A stretch of 64,000 nt of DNA, taken from contig JAICJH010000004.1 of assembly GCA_025928545.1 (NCBI GenBank), forward strand, positions 1 to 64,000, read 5' to 3'. Under the pieces are notes generated by a model. The model was not told the DNA's origin, made no database searches, and saw only the letters and a program-made list of their open reading frames with translations. Of this stretch, positions 43,101 to 50,310 are shown in pieces. The first letter of the stretch is position 1; every line of letters begins with the position of its first letter. A program made the position numbers and the translations under genes. The stretch is from Bryobacteraceae bacterium. Its GTDB lineage: Bacteria; Acidobacteriota; Terriglobia; Bryobacterales; Bryobacteraceae.

Positions 43101-45034
43101 ACGGCATTCGGTGTGACGGAAACAATCGAAGGCGTCGGAATCCCGGACGTGACCTGGAATGCCTGGGTCACTTGCGTTGCGGCAAAATAAGTTGAGTCGC
43201 CTGCCTGACCCGCCGTAATAGAGCAGGTCCCGTATTTCACGAGAGTTACAGTCGATCCAAGAACTGTGCAGATAGAAGCGGTGTTCGACGTGTATGACAC
43301 GGCCAGGCCCGAAGTCGCGATCGCGGTGAGAGGAAATGTGCCCGCCGTCAGCAGTCTGTCCGCCAGCCCCCCGAAGGTAATAGACTGCGTCAGAAGAACG
43401 CCAAAACTTTGTATCACGATGGGTGCCGGTGCGTAAGTCGCGTCGCCCTGTTGTCGGGCCACGATGGTGCAAGTCCCCGCGTTAAGTACCGTCACCGTAC
43501 TGGCGAATACCGTACAATAAGCCGGAGTAGAGGACGAAAAGCGTACTGTCAATCCCGAAGTGGCGGTCGCGGCAAGAGCGAAAGGCGCGGCGCCAAGGGG
43601 CAAATTGGTCAGGGCGCCAAAAATAATCGTCTGAGATATAAGACCTGAGACGGTTCCCAGCAGCACCGTCACATTGTTTTCGCTTATATTCGCCGTGGCA
43701 AGGTCCTCAATGCCGTCTTGGTTAAAATCGCTCACCACCAATCGGGCTGAAGATCCAACTGCGAATGAATCGTTCACGGTTGTGGTGAAGCCCCCGGAAC
43801 CGTTCCCCAGAGATACTGTTACGTTCCTGTAACCGGAATCGACGGTCGCGAGATCCGGAATTCCATCACCGTTAAGGTCCCCGACTACGACCGATTGAGG
43901 GGACGCGACTCCGGTAAACGGGCTACCTGGGGCTGGACTGAACCCTCCCAAGCCATTCCCCAACAGTACCGTCAGATCGCCGCTTGCCCAGTCGGCCGTA
44001 GCAAGATCCTGAATTCCGTCTCTATTGAAGTCCCCCGACACGACACAAAAAGGATCCGTTCCCACTGCAAATGTCGAAGTGCTAAACCCTCCTGTGCCTT
44101 TCCCAAGCAGCACCGTGACATTGTTACTGCCGAGATTTGCCACGGCAAGATCCTGAATGCCATCCCCGTTGAAATCTGCGACCGCCACCGAAGCAGGGCT
44201 TGAGCCAACCGCAAATGGGCTGCCCGTGGCTGAGTTGAACCCGCCCGATCCATTCCCCAGTAATACAGTTATGCTGTTGCCGACTTGATTCGCGGCGACA
44301 AGGTCCTGAATTCCGTCCCCGTTAAAGTCACCCACCGCAATGGAGACGGGCTGGCTTCCTGTCGTAAACGGGCTGCCGGCATCTGGTGTAAATCCGCCCG
44401 CGCCGTTCCCCAGCACTACCGTGATGTTGTTGTCGCCTTCGTTTGCTATTGCAAGATCCTGATTCCCGTCCCCGTTAAAATCCCCTACCGCCACTGAGAC
44501 AGGTTCAAATCCGGTGGTAACCGAGCCCCCGGCAGCCAGGCTAAACCCGCCCGATCCATTCCCCAGCAGTATGCCTCCATTTCTGTAGCCGAAATGCGTC
44601 ACCGCGAGGTCGGGAATGCCGTCACCATTGAAGTCCCCAACTGCCATGTCACTCGGACCGGTTCCGGCCGCAAACGGACTGCCCGCCGGTTCGATTAGCG
44701 TGCCCGCCGGTTTCGCCTGGGTGACCGTAAAACTGCGAATGACGGGAGTTGCGGCGCTGAACGAGCCATTTCCTGGTTGACTTGCCGTGATGAAGCACGG
44801 GCCTGCGCTCAGGAGCGTGACCAGGTTAGCCGCGGTCTTACAAACTGCCGGCGTCGTGGAGTTGAACGTTACAGGCAAGCCGGAACTCGCCTTCGCTGCC
44901 ATCGGGAACGGCGAAACTCCGAAGATTTGATTCGGAATTGAATCGAAGACGATCGTCTGCGTCGCGGCCGACAGGGCCCCGTTCCCCGCGAATAATATAC
45001 AGAGCAAATATCCGACTCGGTGCGACTTCGTCAT
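37016..45034 (-). CDS. Giant exported multidomain protein with FG-GAP, Ig-like, cohesin-like and dockerin domains
   Basis: About 2672 residues from ATG 45034 (TTG 45043 is in frame). A signal peptide (SHRVGYLLCILFAGNGALSA) is followed by an Ig-like repeat, then seven FG-GAP repeats (DFNGDGIQDLAVAN type, calcium-binding) at about 43610-44700. Eleven Ig-like repeats of about 80 residues in all (each with a CTVSG...GTCSITA Cys pair) and one IPT/TIG domain (near 42870-43140) follow. Three homologous modules of about 360 residues start at about 42605, 41000 and 39395. Near the C-terminus is a cohesin-like domain (SLGDGNGFAGDTVEIPIQV, about 37200-37600) and two dockerin repeats (DINTDGSANVADVQLIINEA; DLNHDGTVNVADVQKVINSA). 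Surface or secreted; partner unknown. Confidence 0.85.
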   Translation of the reverse strand: MTKSHRVGYLLCILFAGNGALSAATQTIVFDSIPNQIFGVSPFPMAAKASSGLPVTFNSTTPAVCKTAANLVTLLSAGPCFITASQPGNGSFSAATPVIRSFTVTQAKPAGTLIEPAGSPFAAGTGPSDMAVGDFNGDGIPDLAVTHFGYRNGGILLGNGSGGFSLAAGGSVTTGFEPVSVAVGDFNGDGNQDLAIANEGDNNITVVLGNGAGGFTPDAGSPFTTGSQPVSIAVGDFNGDGIQDLVAANQVGNSITVLLGNGSGGFNSATGSPFAVGSSPASVAVADFNGDGIQDLAVANLGSNNVTVLLGKGTGGFSTSTFAVGTDPFCVVSGDFNRDGIQDLATADWASGDLTVLLGNGLGGFSPAPGSPFTGVASPQSVVVGDLNGDGIPDLATVDSGYRNVTVSLGNGSGGFTTTVNDSFAVGSSARLVVSDFNQDGIEDLATANISENNVTVLLGTVSGLISQTIIFGALTNLPLGAAPFALAATATSGLTVRFSSSTPAYCTVFASTVTVLNAGTCTIVARQQGDATYAPAPIVIQSFGVLLTQSITFGGLADRLLTAGTFPLTAIATSGLAVSYTSNTASICTVLGSTVTLVKYGTCSITAGQAGDSTYFAATQVTQAFQVTSGIPTPSIVSVTPNAVLIPTAATPITIAGTNFQSGATVSFTPPGGSVQTITPSLIQAAQIAATIPAAYLTTAGTAQIAVSNGSAEVSGTLPFTISATLLTQTITFSSQLGSGSHLTATASSGLTVSFTSGSPSVCTVSGSTLTFLANGTCVVTATQAGGGIYAAAPAVAQAFFQGSNTGPVSQCTANANAIFIRTEGQNEQVADLTLSCNTGGPGTMTLTIYLSPSVTITSGAVATNSGTVSETVAGLGTQSGAPANVVHGTVSGNSVTFTGIQTGPGPFNVTISNIKVNASQVASASGVPTAISETIFMSGINVTPSVLNAVNVAFAVNGLAGVQASGALSYPVCSPISTVIPAFSVQFSEGFPTAFRAQGSAAANSTLDSWLTNGTETGYGVIGNGSNTATSGTRVKIVFSNIPAGASIYVPSTLANNGGTMTLTASETGAFSAVASSTAQGAPANSAALPVTSGSAVAIYEETVASPLSTETYIVPVYLVAPAGTISASTPAVTATVTFAPINASAGNAPNFVSANSSTTVTGAAFAGCGTGTPQAITFAQPPTSPLTAGSIALSATASSGLPVTFASTTSGTCAAIGTNASLISAGTCSITATQPGDSTYSAALPVIRFFTVTPTNAQTINFGPLNNVAMGTAPFSIGASATSGLSVSFTSNTLPVCTVSGNTVTLIGTGTCSITANQAGNGAYVAATPVTQSFSVVVNSGPATCTAAASAVFVRTEGTNEQLPDMTLSCTGGNALPIDITVYLSPAASIASAMVGGVSEALAGLGSNGQALAPGAVNGVPSGSNVTFTNVPTTTGPFTLMITNIRINASQIVTSSGVPTAISVTIFLRGSAVVPTVLNPVNVAYATSGLANVRATGIGSTLVCAGLTAAAPNFSVQFGEGFANAFRVQGSAAANSTLGSPLLNNSETGYGVSVAGATNTASAGTRVKVAFRNIPANAALYVPLTVAGNGGTMTLTATEAGVFSALPASTAPGAPPGSAALTVSGGNATAIYEETIQSGNAIETYSAPVYLIAAAGAISIPTASITATVTLAPIGAAGSVPGFVSGSSTATVTGSTFIACGTHAGTQTISFAPLSNTVSGNVTLTASATSGLPITFTSTTPGSCTVSGNVTTIAGNGQCSITASQPGDADYAAATPITQSFLAGSGNSQTLTVPVPGTQANGTAFAPAATASSGLPVTLTSSTLSICTVSGANVSLIAAGTCTITASQNGNASYAAAPLVTRSFSVVNATGFSPTSCTAAANGVFVRAEGRTEQVADTVLTCTAGNGLPINLQVYLSPAVSVTSANVGTAGSEALAAFVQQGATLSTVSGTVSGSSITFNGVPTSSAPFTITITNIRINATQLGYSGGTPSVVTETIFIGGIGATPNVLPAVSVGYVIAGLSGATATGATVFPVCAAISASNPAFSVHFSENFATAFRPQGLATMNSTLGSGFAYGTETGYGVTSGTASNTATSGTRVKIAFQNVPAGVTLSVPVSISNNGGTMTLTASETGPFSAVPASGINGAALTVVSNSAIAIYETTIGSVSTVESYTVPVYLSAGAGSVASQVSGITATVSFAPIEASGNVPNFSSIASTVTVNGARFSGCGSTIVFPQPANAEFSSLTVSLTASSSSGLPVTYASITPSVCTVTNSSVSLVSAGTCSITASQAAGAYYAAAADVTQSFLIAPAPQSIAFGSIGNLPYNSATIALSAIATSGLTVSFASSTPTVCTVSGANARFVATGLCTLVASQAGDDRYLAAPNAQQSFTVSQVSQTIAFNTLAALTLPASPFALTATATSGLPVAFASTTGGICTVSGVSVTALAPGTCSITATQAGNNIYLAATPVTQTFTINQIQSPTVTLSLGDGNGFAGDTVEIPIQVTSAGTPALTTFQFDLNVDPQKLTFKSARLGAQLTAAGKSISTSVQPNGDVRLLAAGFNQNVIANGIVAYASFTLGTPYSAAAVTPNSCTSADAQGTIVATACTAGTIRLPPCDINTDGSANVADVQLIINEALGVSPPTHDLNHDGTVNVADVQKVINSALGLGCSAQ

Positions 45035-45338
45035 AGTTACCAAAGCCGGTATTCAGAGCCAGCTGTTCGTTAATTTTATCACCTACGCCGATTTAACGTA
45101 ATATTTCGTACAATTGTCCGGTATCCCCCCTTCCGCTGCACCTTAAAACAGATTCGCGGGACGAGTGCCGGGGCGGCTTTAGCGGCTCAGGCATGCTGCA
45201 TATTGTTGACACTTTCCGCGAACCGAAGGTGGACGGAGGCCGCGGGCGAAATCCCGGTTCGCAAACCAATTATTTGTTGACGCGAGGGTGAGTTCTTTAC
45301 CTACCAGACCCTTTGGTTGTCTGTGCTCTAATGACGTG
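45035..45338. other. Intergenic region between giant protein and MFS gene
   Basis: 304 bases with no gene. It holds the candidate promoter for the giant protein at 45073-45081. TTGACA at 45206 and TTGACG at 45277 resemble -35 boxes for the MFS gene, but no good -10 follows either at 17 bases. Nothing else was seen. Confidence 0.5.
45073..45081 (-). promoter_or_regulatory. Candidate extended -10 for the giant protein gene
   Basis: Reads TGATAAAAT on the minus strand, an extended -10 (TGnTAnnnT), 38 bases before ATG 45034. The -35 position is poor. Inference only. Confidence 0.3.
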
Positions 45339-46592
45339 ATGCCCAGCGCACCCCAGGAGCACACTGCGTCGGTGAAACATACTCCGTCGTGGCTCTTTTT
45401 TCTTCTCTCCACGCCGGGGGGAGTCTTCGCCTGGGGTGTGCGCGCGCTGCTCGTACCCTACCTGCTTCGAAAGAACGGCGTAGCGGTGGATCGGATTGCC
45501 GAAGTGGTCGCGATCTCCTCATTGCCGACTATGTGGTCTTTCGTCACCGCGCCTGCAATCGATGTTGGGTTACGCCGGAGCACCTGGATTCTGCTGACCT
45601 CTGTGATCCTGGCCATCAGCACCTTCGTGATCATCACGCATGCGGCTGGCTCACTTGTCCTTCTGACGGCGCTGATGTTCACCGGCACGCTGGCCCTGAA
45701 TCTGAAGAATTGTGCTTCGGGCGCATTGATGGCCGCACTGCCGGCAAATGTTCGGGGCACGGCGGCAGGGTGGTACCAGGCCGGCAACATCGGAGCGGGG
45801 CCGCTGGTGGGTGGGGCATTAATCTGGCTCGCTGATCATGTTTCCGTCTGGCCGCTGGCGCTCGTCTCCACATTCCTGACCTTCATCGCAGCCCTCGCAG
45901 CACTGCGCATCGAAGAGACGCCCCATCCACATCTGGCGCTGCGCCCGCTGTTCACCGAGATGTTTCATAACATCCGCGACGTCATCTGGTCCCGCAGATC
46001 TCTATATGGGGCGGTCTTTATCCTCTCCCCGGTTGGAGCCGGAGCGATTGGAAACCTCATATCGAGCGTTGGCCCCGATTACCACGCTCCCGGAACGGTG
46101 GTGGCCCTCGTGACCGGCACTGCCGGTGGCGCAATCATGGGCCTCGGCTGCCTGATCGGTGGAAGACTATGCGACGCAATGGATCGCATGTACGCCTATG
46201 CCGCGTTCGGTCTTCTGGAGGCTTTCTCGGCGTGCTGGCTCTGGTGGGGCCCTGCCACTCCCTTCACATACGGCGCCGGATATTTTACTTACTCATTCAC
46301 AACGGGCCTCGCCTATGCGGCATATTCCGCCCTGATCCTTGATGTGATCGGAAAGGGGCAACGCGGTGCTGCCTTCTCGTATTCCGTGTATTCTTCTATG
46401 GGCAATGCATCCCTGATTTATATGACATGGGTCGATGGCATCGGCTATCGAAGCGGTGGCGCCAGAGGACTGATGCGCACCGATGCCCTCGCAGGGGGCG
46501 TTGCGGCTTGCTTTCTGTTCGCCCTGACGCCTTATTTCGTGAAGCGCCTTGCGGCCACATCAAAACCAGCCGAAATGGCAGCGCACGCCTGA
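45339..46592 (+). CDS. MFS transporter (AmpG/PAT-like)
   Basis: Polytopic protein of 417 residues with about 12 hydrophobic segments, ATG 45339. N-terminal TPSWLFFLLSTPGGVFAWG and LPTMWSFVTAPAIDVGLRR resemble AmpG/PAT-type transporters, known for muropeptide or acetyl-CoA import. A central loop (LRIEETPHPHLALRPLF) divides the two halves. The substrate cannot be told. The frame is open farther upstream to 45288, but the ATG at 45339 gives the right length. Confidence 0.72.
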   Translation: MPSAPQEHTASVKHTPSWLFFLLSTPGGVFAWGVRALLVPYLLRKNGVAVDRIAEVVAISSLPTMWSFVTAPAIDVGLRRSTWILLTSVILAISTFVIITHAAGSLVLLTALMFTGTLALNLKNCASGALMAALPANVRGTAAGWYQAGNIGAGPLVGGALIWLADHVSVWPLALVSTFLTFIAALAALRIEETPHPHLALRPLFTEMFHNIRDVIWSRRSLYGAVFILSPVGAGAIGNLISSVGPDYHAPGTVVALVTGTAGGAIMGLGCLIGGRLCDAMDRMYAYAAFGLLEAFSACWLWWGPATPFTYGAGYFTYSFTTGLAYAAYSALILDVIGKGQRGAAFSYSVYSSMGNASLIYMTWVDGIGYRSGGARGLMRTDALAGGVAACFLFALTPYFVKRLAATSKPAEMAAHA

Positions 46593-46606
46593 TCCGCTTA
46601 GCCCTG

Positions 46607-47845
46607 TCACTCCCCGTAAGCGATGCGCCAGATCCGGCCCTGCTGAGAATCGCTGACATAAAGCGCGCCATCGGGACCGACAGCCTCGCCGACCGGCCTG
46701 TACTTCGCGCGAGGTGGTGTCGTCCCGGTTGTTTCGAAGCCAGCGAACCCGTTGGCAAATACCTTCGGCTCCCCGGACTTCCCTTCCCGGTTAAAGGGGA
46801 CAAACACGACGTCATATCCACTTTTATTGCGTGTTCCGTGCAGCACTACGAACGCGCCGCCGCGATACTCGGCAGGAAATTTGGTGCCCGTATAAAACAA
46901 GAGATCGACCGGCGCCGCACGCGGCCCCTCGAACGTAACAACCGGAGTCGAGTAAGTGCCTGCGGGAGCCACCTTCTTGCCATCGCCACCGTATTCGGGA
47001 GCAATCAGCCGCAGCTTGTGGGTGCCGTCGTAATACGTATATGGCCAGCCGAAATTCGTGTTTTTAGTGATGACGTGCATCTCGTCGGCGATGTTGTTCT
47101 CGTCATCCGCACTTACCAGATTCGGAAACATCCGGCTCGTGTTATCGCGGCCATGCATAATGCCGTAGAGGTGTCCATCGGCTGCCGACCAATCAAGTGA
47201 ACTGATGTCGCGAATTCCCGTGGCCAATTGCTCGCCATTGGAAAACTTCTGGCCAACCTTATTCGCATCGAACCGCCACACGCCCGCCCGTGTTGCCAGA
47301 TCGGGACACGGCTTCAATCCGACAGGAGGAGCGCCCTGCGGGACAGTCTTATCCAGGCAGAGATTGTCTGAGCCCGGCAGCGCGATGTAGAGATTACCCT
47401 TGTCGTCGAACGCGATCGCCACGTTTTCGCGTGCGTAACCAGGATGTTCACCTGGCATTCCATCGACGATTATGTCGGGATCTTTTTTCGGAAGCAGCGC
47501 ATCATTGCCGTCGAATGTGAAGCGATAGATGCTGGTGGCGGAGGCGGCGTAGAGCGCACCTTTATAGAAGCGAACCGCCGTACCGCCGGCCACCGTGCTG
47601 AAATGCTCCACATGATCGGCCTTGTGGTTGGCGTCCATGTGGATCGCAATGATTCCGTCGCCTTTGCTTTGCCGGTCCACCGGCGTCGAAATGTACAAAT
47701 CGCCGTTCGGTCGTACAGCCAGATGACGGACCGGACCGAGACCTTCAGACACAACACTGGCGTGGAATCCCGCCGGCAGAATCAGGCCGTCCGGCTCTGC
47801 CGAAAAGGCGAGACTTGCGACGGCGAGGAACAGGAACTTTTTCAT
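46607..47845 (-). CDS. Exported sorbosone/glucose dehydrogenase-like beta-propeller
   Basis: Protein of 412 residues with a signal peptide (MKKFLFLAVASLAFSA). Beta-propeller features: LAVRPNGDLYISTPVDRQS, AIAFDDKGNLYIALPGSDNL, DISSLDWSAADGHLYGIMHG, NTNFGWPYTYYDG and AVGPDGALYVSDSQQGRIWR. These fit the GSDH/L-sorbosone dehydrogenase fold that binds PQQ in some members. Whether it uses PQQ is not visible. It converges on the MFS gene. Confidence 0.8.
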   Translation of the reverse strand: MKKFLFLAVASLAFSAEPDGLILPAGFHASVVSEGLGPVRHLAVRPNGDLYISTPVDRQSKGDGIIAIHMDANHKADHVEHFSTVAGGTAVRFYKGALYAASATSIYRFTFDGNDALLPKKDPDIIVDGMPGEHPGYARENVAIAFDDKGNLYIALPGSDNLCLDKTVPQGAPPVGLKPCPDLATRAGVWRFDANKVGQKFSNGEQLATGIRDISSLDWSAADGHLYGIMHGRDNTSRMFPNLVSADDENNIADEMHVITKNTNFGWPYTYYDGTHKLRLIAPEYGGDGKKVAPAGTYSTPVVTFEGPRAAPVDLLFYTGTKFPAEYRGGAFVVLHGTRNKSGYDVVFVPFNREGKSGEPKVFANGFAGFETTGTTPPRAKYRPVGEAVGPDGALYVSDSQQGRIWRIAYGE

Positions 47846-47938
47846 ATGTTCAGTTTATAAGACCCGACCAGGACAGTTACAGCTATTTAGCTGCTATCCT
47901 GCGCGCATGGAACTCTCAGCAAAGATTGCAGGCCTGTG

Positions 47939-48379
47939 ATGAGCCCTCTGGAAATGACAGGTCTTGAATTGCTGCGCGCTGCAATTGCAGGACGCATCCC
48001 ACCTTCCTCAATGGAGGCGACAATCCCCATGTCGTTTGTGGATGTCGAGGTTGGATATGTGAAGATGTCCGCGCGCGCCGACAATCGGCATCTCAATCCC
48101 CTCGGTGACGTCCACGGCGGTTTCGCGGCATCTGTACTGGATTCCGTGACCGGCTGCGCAATACATTCAACGCTGGATGCTGGTGTTGGTTATGCCACGA
48201 TAGACCTGCACGTCAAGATGCTGCGGCCCGTACCGCGCGATCAGGACTTGGTCGGAGAAGCACGCGCCGTTCATGTTTCCCGAAATCTTGCAACCTCGGA
48301 AGGCACCCTGAAATCTTCGGACGGCAAGCTTCTCGCGACAGCAACGGCAACCTGCTTTTTGAAGCGCGCGACTTCCTGA
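47939..48379 (+). CDS. PaaI-type hotdog thioesterase
   Basis: Acyl-CoA thioesterase family protein of 146 residues. The hotdog motif is NPLGDVHGGFAASVLDSVTG (HGG); a catalytic Asp/Glu in SVTGCAIHS and the strand HVKMLRPVPRD fit. I choose ATG 47939; a GTG at 47936 adds one residue. A 10-codon frame at 47907 ends in TGATG at this start, which is probably chance. Confidence 0.8.
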   Translation: MSPLEMTGLELLRAAIAGRIPPSSMEATIPMSFVDVEVGYVKMSARADNRHLNPLGDVHGGFAASVLDSVTGCAIHSTLDAGVGYATIDLHVKMLRPVPRDQDLVGEARAVHVSRNLATSEGTLKSSDGKLLATATATCFLKRATS

Positions 48380-48425
48380 TGCCAAATTTCCGTCGCGACG
48401 ACTAAATCTTCATTAACGCGTCCGG

Positions 48426-50126
48426 CTACTTCTGCGCCGCGAAGATCGCGTCCAGCACCTGATACCGCGCGCGATCCGGCTCCGGTTCCGCCTTCGACTC
48501 CACATTAATGCGCATGCGCAGATAATTGGTCTTCGCGCTGTAAGCCGGCCATTCCGGCAGGCCGCTGCCGTTGGGATTACCTGTCTTGATGAAGTTGACG
48601 AAGTAACTCTGCATGGTCTCCGACACCTTGCGGTCATCGGCGTCCCAGGCGTAGCGGTTATCCAAATCGAGGTTGCCCAAAGCGTACTGAATCTCGACGG
48701 AGTGGCCTGCGCCGCGCGGACCGGCGGGAGCAGCGCCGCGCCCTGCACCTGCGCCACGTCCTGCACCGCCATTACGCCCTGCACCGCCGCCGCTGCCATC
48801 GAATGCCCCCCGACCACCGCCGGCAATGGCAGGAGCCGGTCCGCGCCCGGGAATCGTGGCAGGGCGGGCCTTCGCATAGAAGTAGCGATAGACTGGCTTG
48901 CCGCCGTTGGCCGCCTGGAGTTCGGTCCACTTCCATGTACCGTGGGCAATGAAGCGCGCGCTGGCGAGGTCGGTAGCCGCCTGGGTCACTTCTTCCGGCG
49001 TCGTTGGCGCGTAGACTTTGAGAACCTGATCGGCGTTATCGCCATACAGGCGGCGGACTGCCGCAGTGAAGTTCTCCACCGTGGGCTCGGCCTGCAGGAG
49101 GACCGAGCGCGCTCCCTGTTCTTCCGAGTTGGTTCCCGCGAGGAGCGGGACTTTCGCCTGCCCGCCCGCTTCGAAGATCTGCAGCAGCGTCTTCGGCAGG
49201 AAGTAGCCGTCGAGGTTTGGAGTGAAGGAGAGCGGAGGTGCTGCGCCCGCCGCCGCGCCGCGCCCACCGGCGGGAGCGGTGAGTTCCATGATCTTGTCCG
49301 CAGTGAGAGCCCGAAGACCGGCAATGGAGGGTGTTCCCGCAATCTCTCCGAATTTCAAACCGTCTTTTTCCGTATCTGCGAGTGAATGTGGCGGCAGTGT
49401 GGAAATCAACGCGCCGCTTTCGCCGATGGCGCCGGCGATCAGGTCTTTCGAGAGAGGAGAGGCCATCAGAGCGCTGACCGAAATCGAACCCGCGGATTCG
49501 CCGGCGATGGTGACTCGCTTCGGGTCGCCGCCGAACGCCGCGATGTTCTTCTGCACCCAGCGGAGCGCAGCCACCTGGTCGAGAAAGCCATAATTACCAG
49601 ACGCGTGGTGGGAGGATTCTTTTGTGAGATCCGGATGCGCCATGAAGCCGAAAATACCCAGTCGGTAGTTGATGGAAATCGCGACGATGCCCTTGCGGGC
49701 AATACTTTCGCCGTCATAGCGGGGCTCCGAACCTTCACCGTTTGTGAAGCCACCGCCAAAAATGTAGAGCATCACCGGGAGCCTCTCGCTGCCGGATTTC
49801 GCGGGGGTCCAGACATTCAGAAACAGGCAGTCTTCGCTCAAACCGTTGCCACGATGCCAGTAGTCGCCGCCGGCGCGCTGCATGCAGCCCGCGCCGAACT
49901 GATCGGAATTGCGTGCTCCCGTCCAGTTCTTCACCGGCTGCGGTTCCTTCCAGCGCAGGTCGCCTACGGGTGGCGCGGCAAACGGAATTCCTTTGAAACT
50001 CCTCACGCCATCCACGGGAGGCGTGGTGGATTCGAGCACGCCGTTTGCGGTCTTTACCTGATCGGCGGCGAAGATATTTGCGGCGAAAATTCCGCAGACG
50101 AAAAGGGTTTTCGTAAATGAGTTCAT
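48426..50126 (-). CDS. Exported carboxylesterase type B with Gly/Arg-rich inserts
   Basis: Alpha/beta hydrolase of 566 residues. ATG 50126 (GGAAGG site upstream) gives the signal peptide MNSFTKTLFVCGIFAANIFA. Nucleophile: VTIAGESAGSISV (Ser211). Acid: GTNSEEQGA (Glu336). Base: His in GAGHSVEIQYALGN (about 475). Cys81/Cys100 resemble the conserved disulfide pair. A Gly/Arg/Ala-rich insert (about 427-472) lies directly before the catalytic His, and a smaller one (284-299) lies earlier. Converges on the thioesterase. Confidence 0.85.
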   Translation of the reverse strand: MNSFTKTLFVCGIFAANIFAADQVKTANGVLESTTPPVDGVRSFKGIPFAAPPVGDLRWKEPQPVKNWTGARNSDQFGAGCMQRAGGDYWHRGNGLSEDCLFLNVWTPAKSGSERLPVMLYIFGGGFTNGEGSEPRYDGESIARKGIVAISINYRLGIFGFMAHPDLTKESSHHASGNYGFLDQVAALRWVQKNIAAFGGDPKRVTIAGESAGSISVSALMASPLSKDLIAGAIGESGALISTLPPHSLADTEKDGLKFGEIAGTPSIAGLRALTADKIMELTAPAGGRGAAAGAAPPLSFTPNLDGYFLPKTLLQIFEAGGQAKVPLLAGTNSEEQGARSVLLQAEPTVENFTAAVRRLYGDNADQVLKVYAPTTPEEVTQAATDLASARFIAHGTWKWTELQAANGGKPVYRYFYAKARPATIPGRGPAPAIAGGGRGAFDGSGGGAGRNGGAGRGAGAGRGAAPAGPRGAGHSVEIQYALGNLDLDNRYAWDADDRKVSETMQSYFVNFIKTGNPNGSGLPEWPAYSAKTNYLRMRINVESKAEPEPDRARYQVLDAIFAAQK

Positions 50127-50310
50127 GAAATGGAGCCTTCCGGCTAATGATCGTATCACCGTCTCGACCTCAGGTTTCCGCAGCCCGAAGCACGTGACGC
50201 GGCAGGTGAAGAGTTCCCGCTCCCTCGCCTATGTAATAATTTCTGCACGCACCAGTGGGAGCTCCGGCTCTTCTTCCGTGCTGTCACTTACACGTTCCAG
50301 GGAGTTGGTC

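Noticed and set aside
47907..47939. Ten-codon frame ending in TGATG at the thioesterase start
   Set aside because: Too short to support, with no ribosome binding site; likely chance.
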